Source of the DNA: Actinosynnema sp040640215
GTDB taxonomy: Bacteria; Actinomycetota; Actinomycetes; Mycobacteriales; Pseudonocardiaceae
DNA: 64,000 nucleotides
Assembly: GCF_040640215.1 (NCBI RefSeq)
Contig: NZ_JBFABG010000009.1
Coordinates: forward strand, 1-64,000
Direction: 5' to 3'
Under the pieces are notes generated by a model. It saw nothing but the letters and a program-made list of their open reading frames with translations, was not told the origin of the DNA and ran no database searches. Positions within the stretch are counted from its first letter, which is position 1; each line of letters starts with the position of its first letter. Below, in pieces: positions 50,411 through 62,400 of the stretch. Position numbers and translations under genes: made by a program.

Positions 50411-53400
50411 CCGACGCGTTGCCCCTTTCCGCCGGACAGGCCGAGATCTGGTTCGACGAGAAGCTCAACGGGCGCGGCGTGGCTTACAACTCCGCGGGCT
50501 ACCTGGACATCCGCGGCCCGCTGGACGTCCCGGCGCTGATCGCCGCCGCGCGCGGCCTGGTCGACGAGGCCGAGTGCACCCGCGCCCGCTGCACCGAGGT
50601 CGACGGCGCGCCCGCGCAGGTGGTGGCACCGCTGGTGGAGCTGCCGCTGACCCGGCTGGAGCTGACCGCCGGGGAGGCGGCCGACTGGATGGCCGCCGAC
50701 CTCGCCACGCCGTTCGCGCTGGACGAGTTCCCGCTGTTCCGGTTCGCGGTGGTGCGGGTCGCCGAGGACCGGCACCTGTTCTACATGCGCATCCACCACC
50801 TGTTGTGCGACGGGTACAGCCAGGTGGTGTTCTGGCGTCGGCTCGCCGAGCTGTACGGCGGGGCCGGGGGCACGCCGATCCCGCCGCTGAGCGAGTTGCT
50901 GGCCGGTGAGCACGCCTACGAGACCTCGCCCGCCGCCGCCAAGGACAAGGCCTTCTGGGCGCGCCGGTTCGACTCCGCACCGGACCTGGTCAGCCTGTCC
51001 ACCCGCACCTCCGGCGGCCCCGAGGTGCACGGCTTCCTGCGCCGCACGGGCGTGCTGCCCGCCGCCACCGCGCGGGCGCTGCGCGACCTGGCCGGCCGTT
51101 CCGCGTCGACCTGGCCGGCGGTCGTGCTGTCCGCCGTCGCCGTGTACACCCAGCGCCTGACCGGCGTCCGCGACGTGCTGCTCACCGTGCCCGCGACCGC
51201 CCGGCTGGGCGCGACGATGCGGGCGGTGCCCGGCATGGTCGCCAACTACCTGCCGCTGCGGGTCTCCGTCCGACCCGGCGACACCCGCGCCGACCTGCTC
51301 CGGCGCACCTCGCGCGAGCTCATGCAGGTGCTCAAGCACCAGCGCTACCGGGTGAGCCGCATCCGCCGCGCGATGGGCCTGTCCAGCGACGACCGCCGCC
51401 CGTTCGGCCCGTTCGTCAACATCCTGCCGCAGCGGACCGCCTTCCGGCTCGGGGAGTGCGCCGTCGAGGTGAACAACCTGTCGACGGGCCTCGTCGAAGA
51501 CCTGATGCTGACCGTGGTGGACGCCCCGGACGGCGGTCTGGAGGTCCACCTCAACGGCAACCCCGAGCTGTACACCGAGGCCGAGGCCGAGGCCCACCTC
51601 GCGCGGTTCACCGCGTTCCTGGACCGCTTCGCGCACGCCGGCGACGGAGAACCACTGGCGGAACTGGAAGTTCTCACGCCGGGGGAGCGCGCCCGGTGGC
51701 TGGGCGCGACGATCGGCGACACCCGCCCGGACGCGTTCACCGACGTGGTCGAGCGGGTCCGGGGGCTCGCCGCGGCACGTCCCGACGCGATCGCCGTGGT
51801 GGAGGACGACTTCGACGTCACCTACGCGACCCTGGTCGCCCGCGCGAGCGCGCTGTCCCGCAAGCTGCCCGCGTCGCTGGTCGGCGTGCTGGCCGCGCCG
51901 GGTGCCGGGTTCGTCACGGCGGTGCTGGGCGTGCTCGGCGCGGGCGGTGCCTACGTGCCGCTGGACACCCGCGCCCCGCTGGCCCGCACCGCCGAACTGG
52001 TGCGCGACAACGGGATCGGGCTCGTCGTGGTCGACGCCGCGCACCGCGCGCTCGCCGTCGGGCTGGACATCGCCCACGTGGTGCTCGACGACGCCGAGGA
52101 CACCTCCCTCACGCCGGTCCGGGGCACGCCGGACGACCTCGCGTACGTGATCTTCACCTCCGGCTCGACCGGCCGGCCCAAGGGTGCGATGGTGCACCGC
52201 GCCGGCATGGTCAACCACCTGCTGGCCAAGGTCGAGGACCTCGGCCTCACCGACGCGGACAGCCTGGTGCAGAACGCGCCGCCGACCTTCGACATCTCGG
52301 TGTGGCAGATGCTCGCGCCACTGGTCGCGGGCGGGCGGGTGCGGGCGGTCGGCAGGGACACCGCCGCCGACCCGGATCTGCTGCTCGGCCTGGTCGCCGA
52401 CGAGCGGATCACCGTCCTGGAGGTCGTGCCGTCGCTGCTGCGCGCGGCCTTGGACGCGTGGGACGTCCTCGGCGCGCGGCCGGAGCTCCCGTCGCTGCGC
52501 CTGCTCGTCGTCACCGGCGAGGCGCTGCCGCCGGACCTGTGCCTGCGCTGGTACGCGCGCTTCCCGAGCGTGCCGCTGGTCAACGCCTACGGCCCCACCG
52601 AGTGCTCCGACGACGTGACGCACGCGTTCGTCGCGGTCGACGACGCCGCGGCCGGCCACGTGCCGATCGGGCGCGCGGTCCGCAACACCAGCCTGTACGT
52701 GCTGGGTGACGACCTCGGCCCGGTGCCGACCGGTGTCCCCGGCGAGCTGTACGTGAGCGGCGCGGGCGTCGGCCGGGGCTACCTGGGCGACCCGGCGCGC
52801 ACCTCCGCCACGTTCGTCGCGGACCCGTTCACCGGGGGCCGCATGTACCGCACCGGAGACCGCGTGGTGCGCCGGGAGGACAGCCAGTTGGAATTCCTCG
52901 AACGCCGCGACCACCAGGTGAAGGTGCGCGGCCACCGGATCGAGCTCGGCGAGGTCGAAGCCGCCCTGCTCGGCGTGCCCGAGGTGACCGGCGCGGCGGT
53001 GCGCGTGGTCGGCGAGGGCGGCGCGAAGCGCCTGGTCGGCTACGTCGTGCTCCAGGGCCGGGTGGACCTGCGGGCCCGCCTCGGCGAGCTGCTGCCGGAC
53101 TACCTGGTGCCCTCCGCGTTCGTGGAGCTCGACGCGCTGCCGCTGACCGCGCACGGCAAGCTCGACCGCGCGGCGCTGCCGGAGCCGGAGACGGCGGGCA
53201 CGCCGGCGCGTGCCGCGCGGTCGCCCCGCGAGCGCGTGCTGTGCGAGGTCATGGCCGAGGTGCTGGGTCTGCGCGAGATCGGCGTGGACGACGACTTCTT
53301 CGCGCTCGGCGGCGACAGCATCAGCTCCATCCAGGTGGTCAGCCGGGCCCGCCGCGCCGGGGTCGTGTTCACCTCGCGCGAGGTGATGAGGCACCGCACG

Positions 53401-56400
53401 CCCGCCGCCATCGCGGTCGTCGCCGGGGACGCCGCCGGGACCGCCGCCGTCGCGGACGACGGGGTGGGCGAGGTCGAGCTGACCCCGATCGCCCACCAGC
53501 TCCGCGAGGACCTGGTGGACCTCGCGCCGCGCACCCGCCAGTACAGCCAGCACGTCGTGCTGCACGTGCCGACCGGACTGGACCTGGTCAAGCTCGCGGG
53601 CGCGCTCCAGCACGTGCTGGACCACCACGACGCCCTGCGCACCCGGCTGAGCGTGCCGCTGCCGGGCCTGTGGTCGCTGGAAACCCTGCCGGTGGGCGCG
53701 ATCCGCGCGACCACGCTGGTCCGCCGCGTGCCGCTGGCCGAGGTGGACGACGTGGCCGAGGTCGTCGCCGAGGAGGTCGCGCGCGCCCGCGCCGGGCTCG
53801 CCCCGGAGGAGGGCCGCGTGCTCCAGGCGGTGCTGGTCGACTCCGGCACGACCGCCCGGCTCGTCCTGGTCGCGCACCACCTCGTGGTGGACGGCGTGTC
53901 GTGGCGGATCATCGTGCCCGACCTCGTCGACGCCGTGGCGGGCCGCCCGCTCCAGCCCGTGGGCACCTCCTACCGGCGCTGGGCCAAGGTGCTCGCCGAG
54001 CACGCCCGCTCCGCCGCGCGGGTCACCGAGCTGCCGCTGTGGGTCGCGCAGTCGCGGCCCGACCAGCTCCTGGGCAGCCGCCCGCTGGACCCGGAGCTGG
54101 ACACCTACGGCACCGCCCGGTCGCTGCGGCTGGTGCTGCCGACCGAGGTGACCGCCGCGCTGCTCACCACCGTGCCCGCCGCGTTCCACGCGGAGATCAA
54201 CGACGTGCTGCTGGCGGCCCTGGCGGTCGCCGTCGCCGACTGGCGGCGCAAGCACACCCGGCCCGGCGCGACCGACTCGGCCGTGCTGGTGGAGGTCGAG
54301 GGCCACGGCCGCGAACAGGTCGTGGACGACGTCGACCTCTCCCGCACGGTCGGCTGGTTCACCAGCGCGTTCCCGCTGCGGCTGGACCCGGGCGAGCTGG
54401 ACCGCGCCGACCTGTGGGCCGGCGGTGGCAGTGTCGGCACGGCCGTCAAGCGCGTCAAGGAACAACTGCGCGCGCTGCCCGACCGGGGCATCGGCTTCGG
54501 GCTGCTGCGCTACCTCAACCCGCAGACGGTCGGCGCGCTCGCCCGCGGGGCCACGCCGCAGATCGGGTTCAACTACCTCGGCCGCTTCGCCGCCGGCGGG
54601 GTGGCGGGGGACTGGACGCTGGACGCCGGCTCCTCCGTGGTCGGCACCGGCGTCAGCCCCGACATGCCGCTGCGGCACGTCCTCGCGGTCACCCCGGTCA
54701 CCGAGGACGGCCCCGGCGGGCCGAACCTGGTCGCGGACTGGCTGTGGGCCGACGGCCCGCTCTCCGACGGCGACGTCGCCGACCTCGCGCGGACCTGGTT
54801 CCGGGCGCTGGAGGCGTTCGTCGGGCACGCCGCGCTGCCCGGCGCGGGCGGGCACAGCCCGTCGGACTTCGACCTGGTCGCGCTGACCCAGGGCGAGATC
54901 GCGGCGATCGAGCGGGAGACCGGCGCGGTGCAGGACGTGCTGCCGCTCTCGCCGTTGCAGAAGGGCATGCTGTTCCAGGCCGAGTTCGACCGGGACGGCG
55001 CGGACGTCTACACCCTCCAGGTGGTCGTCGACGTCGAGGGTGCCCTGGACGTCGGAGCGTTCCGGCGGGCGGCGGAAGCGCTGCTGCACCGGCACCCGAA
55101 CCTGCGCGCGTCGTTCCACTCGCGGCCCTCCGGCGAGGCCGTGCAGGTGGTCCCGGTCAGCGCCGCCCTGCCGTGGGAGGAGATCGACCTCACCGGCCTG
55201 GAGCCCGCCGACCTGGCGCGCGAACTGCGCCGGCTCACCGACGAGGACTGGGTGCGCCGCTACGACATGGCCGACCCGCCGCTGGTCCGGTTCACCGTCG
55301 TGCGCACCGGCACCGACCGGTTCCGGCTGATCTGGGCGGTGCACCACATCCTGGTGGACGGCTGGTCCATGCCGATCGTCGCGCGGGAGCTGTTCACGCT
55401 CACCGCGAACGGCGCGGACCTCGCCGCGCTGCCGCCGGTCCCGCCCTCGCGCGGCTACCTGGAGTGGTTGGCGCGCCAGGACGACGAGGCGTCCCGCGAG
55501 GCGTGGCGGACCGCGCTGGCCGGTCTCGACGAGCCCACCCGCATCGGCCCGGCCGAACGGCCCCGGGTCACCGAGCCGCCCGCGTCGATCACCGTCGACC
55601 TGCCCGCCGCGTTCACCGACGTCCTGTCCCGCTGGGCGCGGGCCCGGGGGCTCACCCTGAACACCGTCGTGCAGGGCGCGTGGGCGATCCTGCTGGGCCG
55701 GCTGACCGGCCGGGACGACGTGGTGTTCGGCGCGGTGCACTCCGGCCGGCCGGTCGACCTGCCCGGCATGGAGTCGATGGTCGGCCTGTTCCTCAACACG
55801 CTGCCGGTGCGGGTCCGGCTCGACCCGGCGGTCCCCGTCGCGCGGCTGCTGGCCCGCCTCCAGGACGAGCAGCTCGACCTGGCCGCGCACCACCACCTGG
55901 GCCTGGCCGAGGTGCAGCAGGTGGCGGGCGTCGGCGAGCTGTTCGACACCGTGGTCAGCTTCCACAACTACCCGGTGGACACCGACGGCCTGTCCGGGCT
56001 GATCCCCGGCGTCCGGCTGGTCGGCGCGGAGGGCCGGCTGGTCGCCGAGTACCCCTTCGGGCTGTCGGTCTACCCCGGCCCGAGGCTCCGGCTGCTCGCC
56101 CAGTACCGGGCGGACCTCTTCGGCGAGCCCGAGATCCGGTCCGTCGTGGACCGGTTCGTCCGCCTGCTGCACACCATGACCGAGCAGCCGGACGTCCGCG
56201 TCGCCCAGGTCGACCTGCTGGCCCCGGCCGAGCGCTCGCGAATCCTGGACGACTGGGCCGGCCGGATCGCCGACGTCCCGGACGTCGCGGTCACCGACCT
56301 GTTCGAGGCGCGGGTGGCCGCCGCACCCGACGCGACCGCCGCCGTGTTCCAGGACGTGCCGATGTCCTACGGCGAGCTCAACGCCCGCGCCAACCGGCTC

Positions 56401-59400
56401 GCCCGGCTGCTCGTCGCGCGGGGCGTGGGGCCGGAGACCATCGTGGCGCTGGCGATGCCGCGCTCGCTGGAGATGCTCGTGGCGGTGCTCGGCGTGCTCA
56501 AGGCGGGCGCGTGCTACCTCCCGATCGACGCCAAGTACCCGGCCGACCGGGTGGCCTACATGGTGGCCGACGCCGGGCCCGCCGTGCTGCTGTCCACCAC
56601 CGAGGTCGCGGCCACGCTCGACGTCGACGTCGAGGTGCTGGCCGTCGACGGGATCGACTTCTCCGGCTACCCCGACAGCGACCTGACCGACGCGCACCGG
56701 CTCGCGCCGCTGCGCCCGCACCACCCGTCGTACGTGATCTACACCTCCGGGTCGACCGGCAAGCCCAAGGGCGTCGTGGTGGACCACGCCGGGTTCGTCG
56801 CGATGGTGCTCAGCCTGATCGACAAGTTCGAGGTCACCCCGGACACCAGGGTCTTGCAGTTCGCGTCCTACAGCTTCGACGCGACGGTGTGGGAGATGGG
56901 GCTCGCGCTGTGCGGCGGCGGCACGGTCGTCGTCGCGGGCGAGGACGCGCGCGGCCCCGGCCAGGCGCTGATCGACCTGATCAACGACAACGGCGTGAAC
57001 CTGGCCGGGGTGCCGCCGGTGGTGGCGGGCGGGCTGCCCGAGGGCACCAAGCTGCCCGACGACCTGACCCTGGTGGTGGCGGGCGAGGCGTGCCCGCCCG
57101 AGGTGGTGGCCCGCTGGTCGGCCACCCACCGGATGTTCAACGGCTACGGGCCCACCGAGTCCGTGCTGGCCGCGACCGTGGGCGGCCCGCTGACCCCCGG
57201 CCCGAAGCCGCCGATCGGCGTGCCGACCGCCGCGCACCGGGTGTACGTGCTGGATTCGCTGCTGCACCCGGTGCCCGAGGGCGTGACCGGCGAGCTGTAC
57301 GTGGGCGGCGGCCTGGCGCGCGGCTACCTCAACCGGCCCGGCCTGACCTCGGAGCGGTTCGTCGCGGACCCGCACGGCGAGCCCGGCGAGCGGATGTACC
57401 GCACCGGCGACCTGGTGCGGTGGCTGCCCGACGGGCAGCTCGACTACCTGGGCCGGGCCGACGACCAGGTGCAGCTGCGGGGCTTCCGGATCGAGCTCGG
57501 CGAGGTCGAGTCCGCGTTGCTGTCGCACCCCGACGTGCTGCTGGCGGCGGCGGTCGTCCGCGAGGACGACGGCGAGGACCGCAAGCTGGTCGCCTACCTG
57601 GTCACCGGGCAGGACGGCACGGCCGTCCCGGCCGGTCTGCGGGAGGTGCTGGCCGAGGCGCTGCCGGACTACATGGTGCCCTCCGCGCTGGTGGTGCTCG
57701 ACGAGTTCCCGCTGACCCCGCAGCGCAAGCTGGACCGCAAGGCGCTGCCCGCGCCGGACTACGCCGGGCAGACCCGCGGCCGGAGCCCGCGCAACCCCGT
57801 CGAGGAGATCCTGTGCGGGGTCTTCGCGGACGTGCTGCAACTGCCGCAGGTCGGCATCGACGACGACTTCTTCGCGCTGGGCGGGCACTCCCTGCTGGCC
57901 ACGAAGGTGATCAGCCGGTCGCGGGCCGCGCTGGGCGTGGAGCTGCCGATCCGGGCGCTGTTCGAGGCCCGCACGGTCGCCGGCGTCGCCGAGCAGGTGG
58001 CCGGCGCGTCCGACGCCCGCCCGCCGCTGGTGCCCGCCGCGCGCGGCGAGCGCGTGCCGCTGTCGTTCGCGCAGACCCGGTTGTGGTTTCTGGACGAGTT
58101 CGAGGACGGCGTCACCGGCACCTACAACGTGCCGATGGCGCTGCGGCTCAGCGGTGACCTCGACGTGCCCGCGCTGCGCGGTGCGCTGCGGGACCTGGTG
58201 GGCCGCCACGAGGTGCTGCGCTCGGTGTTCCCCGACGCCGGGGGCGAGCCGTACCAGCAGGTCGTGGAGGTGCCGGCGGACTACCCGGCGCTGCCGCTGA
58301 CCAGGCTGCCCGAAGCCGACCTGCCCGCCGTGCTGACCGTGGAGGCGGACCGCGGATTCGACCTCGCCGTCGAACCCGTGGTGCGCGCGCACCTCTACGG
58401 CGTCGCGCCCGCCGAACACGTGCTGCTGCTGGTGTTCCACCACATCGCGTTCGACGGCTGGTCCATCGCGCCGATGGTGCGCGACCTCACCGCGGCCTAC
58501 CGGGCGCGCGTCTCCGGACGCCGACCCGACTGGACCCCGCCGGCCGTGCAGTACGCGGACTACGCGCTGTGGCAGCGGGAGCTGCTCGGCGACGAGCACG
58601 ACGCGGAGAGCCTGCTCTCCCGCCAGCTCGGGTACTGGACGACGGCGCTGGCCGGGGTGCCCGAGGAACTGGACCTGCCGACCGACTTCCCCCGCCCGGC
58701 GGTCGCGAACTACGACGGCGACGAGCTGCCGTTCGAGATCGACGCCGAGCTGTACCGCGCGGTCGTGGCGCTGGCCCGGGACTGCGGGGCGAGCGTGTTC
58801 ATGGTGTTCCAGGCCGCGTTGTCGGCGCTGCTGACGAAGCTGGGCGCGGGCACGGACATCCCGCTGGGCACGCCCACCGCCGGCCGCACCGACGACGAGC
58901 TGGCCGACCTGATCGGGTTCTTCGTCAACACGCTGGTGCTGCGCACCGACACCGGCGGCGACCCGAGCTTCCAGGAGCTGCTGCACCGGGTGCGGGACAC
59001 CAACCTGGCCGCCTACCAGCACCAGGACGTGCCCTTCGAGCACCTGGTGGACAAGCTGAACCCGGAGCGGTCGCTGAACAAGCAGCCGCTGTTCCAGGTC
59101 ATGCTCGCGCTCCAGACCAGCGACGACGTCCCGCTGGCCCTGCCCGGCCTGACCGGGCGGCTGGAGCCGGTGCGGTCGCAGCGGGCGAAGTTCGACTTCA
59201 CCGTGCTGCTGGAGGAGCGCTACGCCGACGGCGTGCCGGCCGGGATGCGCGGCGTGCTGGAGTACAGCACCGAGCTGTTCACCGAGGCGTCCGCGCGGCG
59301 GCTCGCGCGGCGGCTGGTGGACTTCCTGCGGACCGTGGTGGCCGACCCGGCGGCCCGGCTGAGCCGGGTGGACGTGCTGGACGCGGACGAGCGCGCCGAG

Positions 59401-62400
59401 GTCCTGCGGATCGGCACCGGTCCGGTGCGCCCGCAGGCGTACGAGGGCGTCGTGGAGCGCATCCGGTCGCTGGCCGCGCTCCGGCCGGACGCGGTCGCGG
59501 TCGTGGACGACGACTCGTCGCTCACCTACGCCGGACTCGTCGCGCGGGCCTCGGCGTTCTCCCGCCGCGTCCCCGGCGACGGGCTCACCGCCGTGCTCGC
59601 CGCACCCGGCACCGGCTTCGTCACCGCCGTGCTGGGCGTGCTCGGCGCGGGCGGCGGGTACGTGCCGCTGGACGTGCGGGCACCGGTGGCGCGGATCGCC
59701 GCGCTGCTCGCCGACAGCGGGGCCCGCGCGGTCGCGGTCGACCGGGCGCACCTCGACCTCGCCCGCGAGGTGGCCGACGGCCTCGACGTCGTCCTGCTGG
59801 ACGACGCCGCCGACACCGAGCTCGCCCCCGCGCTCGGTGAGCCGGACGACCTGGCCTACGTGATCTTCACGTCGGGCTCGACCGGCAAGCCCAAGGGTGC
59901 GATGGTGCACCGCCGGGGCATGGTGAACCACCTGTGGTGCAAGGTGGACGACCTCGGCGTGTCCGAAGTGGACACCGTCGTGCACAACGCGCCGGTCACC
60001 TTCGACATCTCGGTGTGGCAGATGCTGACCGCGCTGGTGGTGGGCGGCCGGGTCCGGGTCACCGGGCGGGACACCGCCGTCGACCCGAACGCCCTGTTCG
60101 CCACGGTCCCCGACGAGGGCGTGACGGTCCTGGAGGTCGTGCCGTCGCTGCTGCGCGCCGCGCTCGACGCGTGGGACGTCACCGGGGAGACGCCGGCGCT
60201 GCCCGGCCTGCGGTGGCTCGTGGTCACCGGCGAGGCGCTGCCGCCGGACCTGTGCCACCGGTGGTTCGCGCGCTACCCGGGAATCCCGCTGGTCAACGCC
60301 TACGGCCCCACCGAGTGCTCGGACGACGTGACGCACGCGGTCCTCCGGCCCGGTGACGAGCTGGGCGACGCGCGCGTCCCGATCGGCCGCCCGGTGCGCA
60401 ACACCCGCCTGTACGTGCTGGGCGACGACCTGCGCCCGATGCCCGTCGGGGTGCCCGGCGAGATGTACGTGGGCGGCACGGGCGTCGGCCGGGGCTACCT
60501 CAACGACCGGGCGAAGACCTCGGCCACCTTCACGGCCGACCCCTACGGCGAGCCGGGCGCGCGGATGTACCGCACCGGCGACCGCGTGGTGCTGCGCCCG
60601 GACGGCCGGCTGGAGTTCCTGGAGCGCCGCGACCACCAGGTGAAGATCCGGGGCCACCGGATCGAACTCGGCGAGGTGGAAGCCGCGCTGCGGACCGTGC
60701 CCGAGGTCGGTGACGCGGCGGTCTCGGTCGGCGGCGACCACGGCGGCCACCAGCGCCTGGTCGGCTACGTCGTGGCCGCACCCGGCGCGGTGCTGGACCC
60801 GCACGCCGTGCGGGAGGCGCTCGGCGAGTCGCTGCCCGACTACATGGTCCCGGCGGCGGTGGTCGTGCTCGACGCGCTCCCGCTGACCCCCAACGGGAAG
60901 GTCGACCGCAAGGCGCTGCCGGAACCGGACCTCGCCACCACCCGGGGGCGCGGGCCGCGCACCCCGGTCGAGGAGATCCTGTGCGGCGTGTTCGCCGACG
61001 TGCTCGACGCGCCGGAGGTCGGCGTCGAGGACGACTTCTTCGCCCTGGGCGGGCACTCGCTGCTGGCCACCCGCGTGGTCAGCCGGGTGCGCACGGTGCT
61101 GGACGTGGAGCTGCCGGTGCGGGCGCTGTTCGAGGCCCGCACGGTCGCCGGCCTGGCCAGGCTCGTGGCGGGCGCGGCGGCGGCCCGGCCCGCGCTGCGC
61201 CCCGTGGAACGCGCCGGCGACGAGGGCCTCCCCCTGTCGTTCGCCCAGCGGCGGCTGTGGTTCCTCAACAAGCTGGAGGAGGGCTCGACCGGCACCTACA
61301 ACATCCCGCTGGCGGTGCGGCTCAAGGGCGAGCTCGACCTGTCCGCCCTCGGCGCGGCCGTGGACGACGTGGTGGCGCGCAACGAGATCCTGCGCACGGT
61401 GTTCCCGGACGTGGACGGCGTGCCGTACCAGCGGGTCCTGCCCGCGCGCGGCCGGGTGCTCCGGGTCGACCGCACCGACGACCTCGCGCGGACGCTGGCC
61501 GAGGAGGTCGACCGCGGTTTCGACCTGGCCGCGGAACCCGCTGTGCGGGCCCGCCTCTACGCGGTGGGCGAGCAGGAGCACGTGCTGCTGCTGGTGTTCC
61601 ACCACATCGCGTTCGACGGCTGGTCCAGCGCGCCGCTGGGCCGTGACCTGGCCGCCGCCTACGACGCCCGCCGCACCGGCAAGGCCCCGGCCTGGGAGCC
61701 GCTGCCGGTGCAGTACGCCGACTACGCGGTGTGGCAGCGGGAGTGGCTCGGCGGCGAGGACGACCCGGACAGCGTCCTGACCGCCCAGTTGGCGCACTGG
61801 ACGCGGGCGTTGGCGGACCTGCCGGAAGAACTCGACCTGCCGACCGACTTCCCCCGCGCGGCGGTCAGCGACCACGACGGCGACGTGCACCAGTTCGCCG
61901 TGCCGCCGGAGCTGCACGCCGGACTCGTCGCCCTGGCGCGGGACACCGGCGCGAGCGTGTTCATGCTCGTGCAGGCGGCGGTCTCCACGCTGCTGACCAA
62001 GCTCGGCGCGGGCACGGACATCCCGCTGGGCAGCCCGATCGCCGGGCGCACCGACGAGGCGCTGCACGAGATGGTCGGTTTCTTCGTCAACACCCTGGTG
62101 CTGCGCACCGACACCGGCGGCGACCCGACCTTCCGGGAGCTCGTCCGGCGGGTGCGGGAGGCCGACCTGGCCGCGTACGCGCACCAAGACCTCCCGTTCG
62201 AGTACCTGGTCGAGGCGCTCAACCCCACCCGGTCGCTGTCCCGGCACCCGCTGTTCCAGGTGATGCTGGCGTTCCAGCACGACGACCAGGCGGCCGGCGG
62301 GCTGTCCGGCCTGCACACCGCGGTCGAGCCGATGAAGGCGAGCCGGTCGAAGTTCGACCTGACCTTCGACCTGGTGGAGCGGCACCTCGACGGCGTCCCG

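Noticed and set aside
53241..58157. 1638-codon plus-strand frame inside the NRPS
   Set aside because: The product is Arg/Ala/Gly/Pro low complexity; the NRPS frame, starting at 50407, carries all C, A, T and E motifs.
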